Below, in pieces: positions 63,648 to 64,000 of a DNA stretch of 64,000 nucleotides; position 1 is the first letter of the stretch, and the number at the start of each line of letters is the position of its first letter. Both the position numbers and the translations under genes were made by a program. The stretch is from Athripsodes cinereus (taxonomy: Eukaryota > Arthropoda > Insecta > Trichoptera > Leptoceridae): positions 32,242,951 to 32,306,950 of the forward strand of contig OX388311.1 in assembly GCA_947579605.1 (NCBI GenBank), read 5' to 3'. The notes under the pieces were generated by a model, which was not told the origin of the DNA, did not search any database, and saw only the letters and a program-made list of their open reading frames with translations.

Positions 63648-63782
63648 TGCGTGGTTAGATGGAAGAAATTACTACGTAGTGATAATGTCGCCACTGCATA
63701 TCATCACATTTTTTCTTATGTAAACTGATTTGTTGATTTTGTTATATGAATGATGATGTGCAAGAAGAATAAAATATAAAAA
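63648..63782 (+). repeat. dispersed repeat Z, second copy
   Basis: GTGGTTAGATGGAAGAAATT, TGCATATCATCACATTTTTT and GATGATGTGCAAGAAGAATA, the same as 12340-12476 on the other strand. 63783-64000 shows nothing else. Confidence 0.65.
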
Positions 63783-64000
63783 ATTACTTACAATTTGTAT
63801 AATGATTGTATTTAAAACGAATGTACTTCTTTATATATTTTTTTTAAATAAATAAATAAAATATTCTTAAAAAAAATAGTAAATCTTATTTATTTTGGCA
63901 CTACAAGGTCCAACTGTCAGTTAAAACAAGCAATTAGCCCACGGGCTATCACATTTATGGATTGTAGGAGTATAATTCTAATTGCTTTTGTGACAATTTT

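Overview
The window looks like nuclear DNA from an insect, most likely a moth or butterfly. It is AT-rich, has a long-intron gene with canonical GT-AG sites, and is packed with short fragments of non-LTR retrotransposons, tRNA-derived SINEs, palindromic MITEs, piggyBac and hAT elements and probable Penelope-like termini of the kind common in Lepidoptera. There are no operons, ribosome binding sites or other bacterial features. The species cannot be named from this sequence, and all family names come from motif recognition, not from a search.

Only two host genes are supported, both on the + strand. At 1-716 is the 3' coding exon of a gene that starts upstream; it encodes a very acidic Asp/Glu/Ser tail with Lys-rich patches, followed by a 3' UTR with two AATAAA signals. 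At 23741-37325 is a complete four-exon gene (355 codons plus stop). It encodes a signal peptide, a cysteine-rich domain that resembles insect DUF4773, and a C-terminal run of Asp/Glu. The two genes share orientation and an acidic last exon, so they may be tandem relatives, but the cysteine-rich part of the first gene lies outside the window. The second gene's poly(A) signal lies between the arms of a 392-bp inverted-repeat element.

The rest is repeats. 0.7-23.6 kb: LINE 3' ends, SINEs, foldback MITEs, a Penelope-like terminus with a hammerhead-like core (12.65 kb), and a decayed piggyBac element bounded by TTAA (18.9-20.4 kb). 23.8-37 kb: the introns of gene 2, filled with SINEs and LINE ends, one carrying a palindromic MITE. 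37-47 kb: the element over the gene 2 3' UTR, a 540-bp long palindrome, more Penelope-like termini, and a 610-bp hAT element with an 8-bp target duplication and a hairpin-like left end. 47-64 kb: a minisatellite whose unit carries GTAGGTACCTAC, a second hAT element with an 8-bp target duplication and GAGAAATTTCTC clusters, the clearest hammerhead-like fold (53.26 kb), a 121-bp tandem duplication with E-boxes, and LINE ends. Long stretches between these show nothing I can identify.

The most promising observations are the recurring hammerhead-ribozyme-like cores at Penelope-like ends, including inverted pairs of such ends, and three cut-and-paste elements whose ends and target duplications can be read directly, two with distinctive repeated palindromes near the ends.
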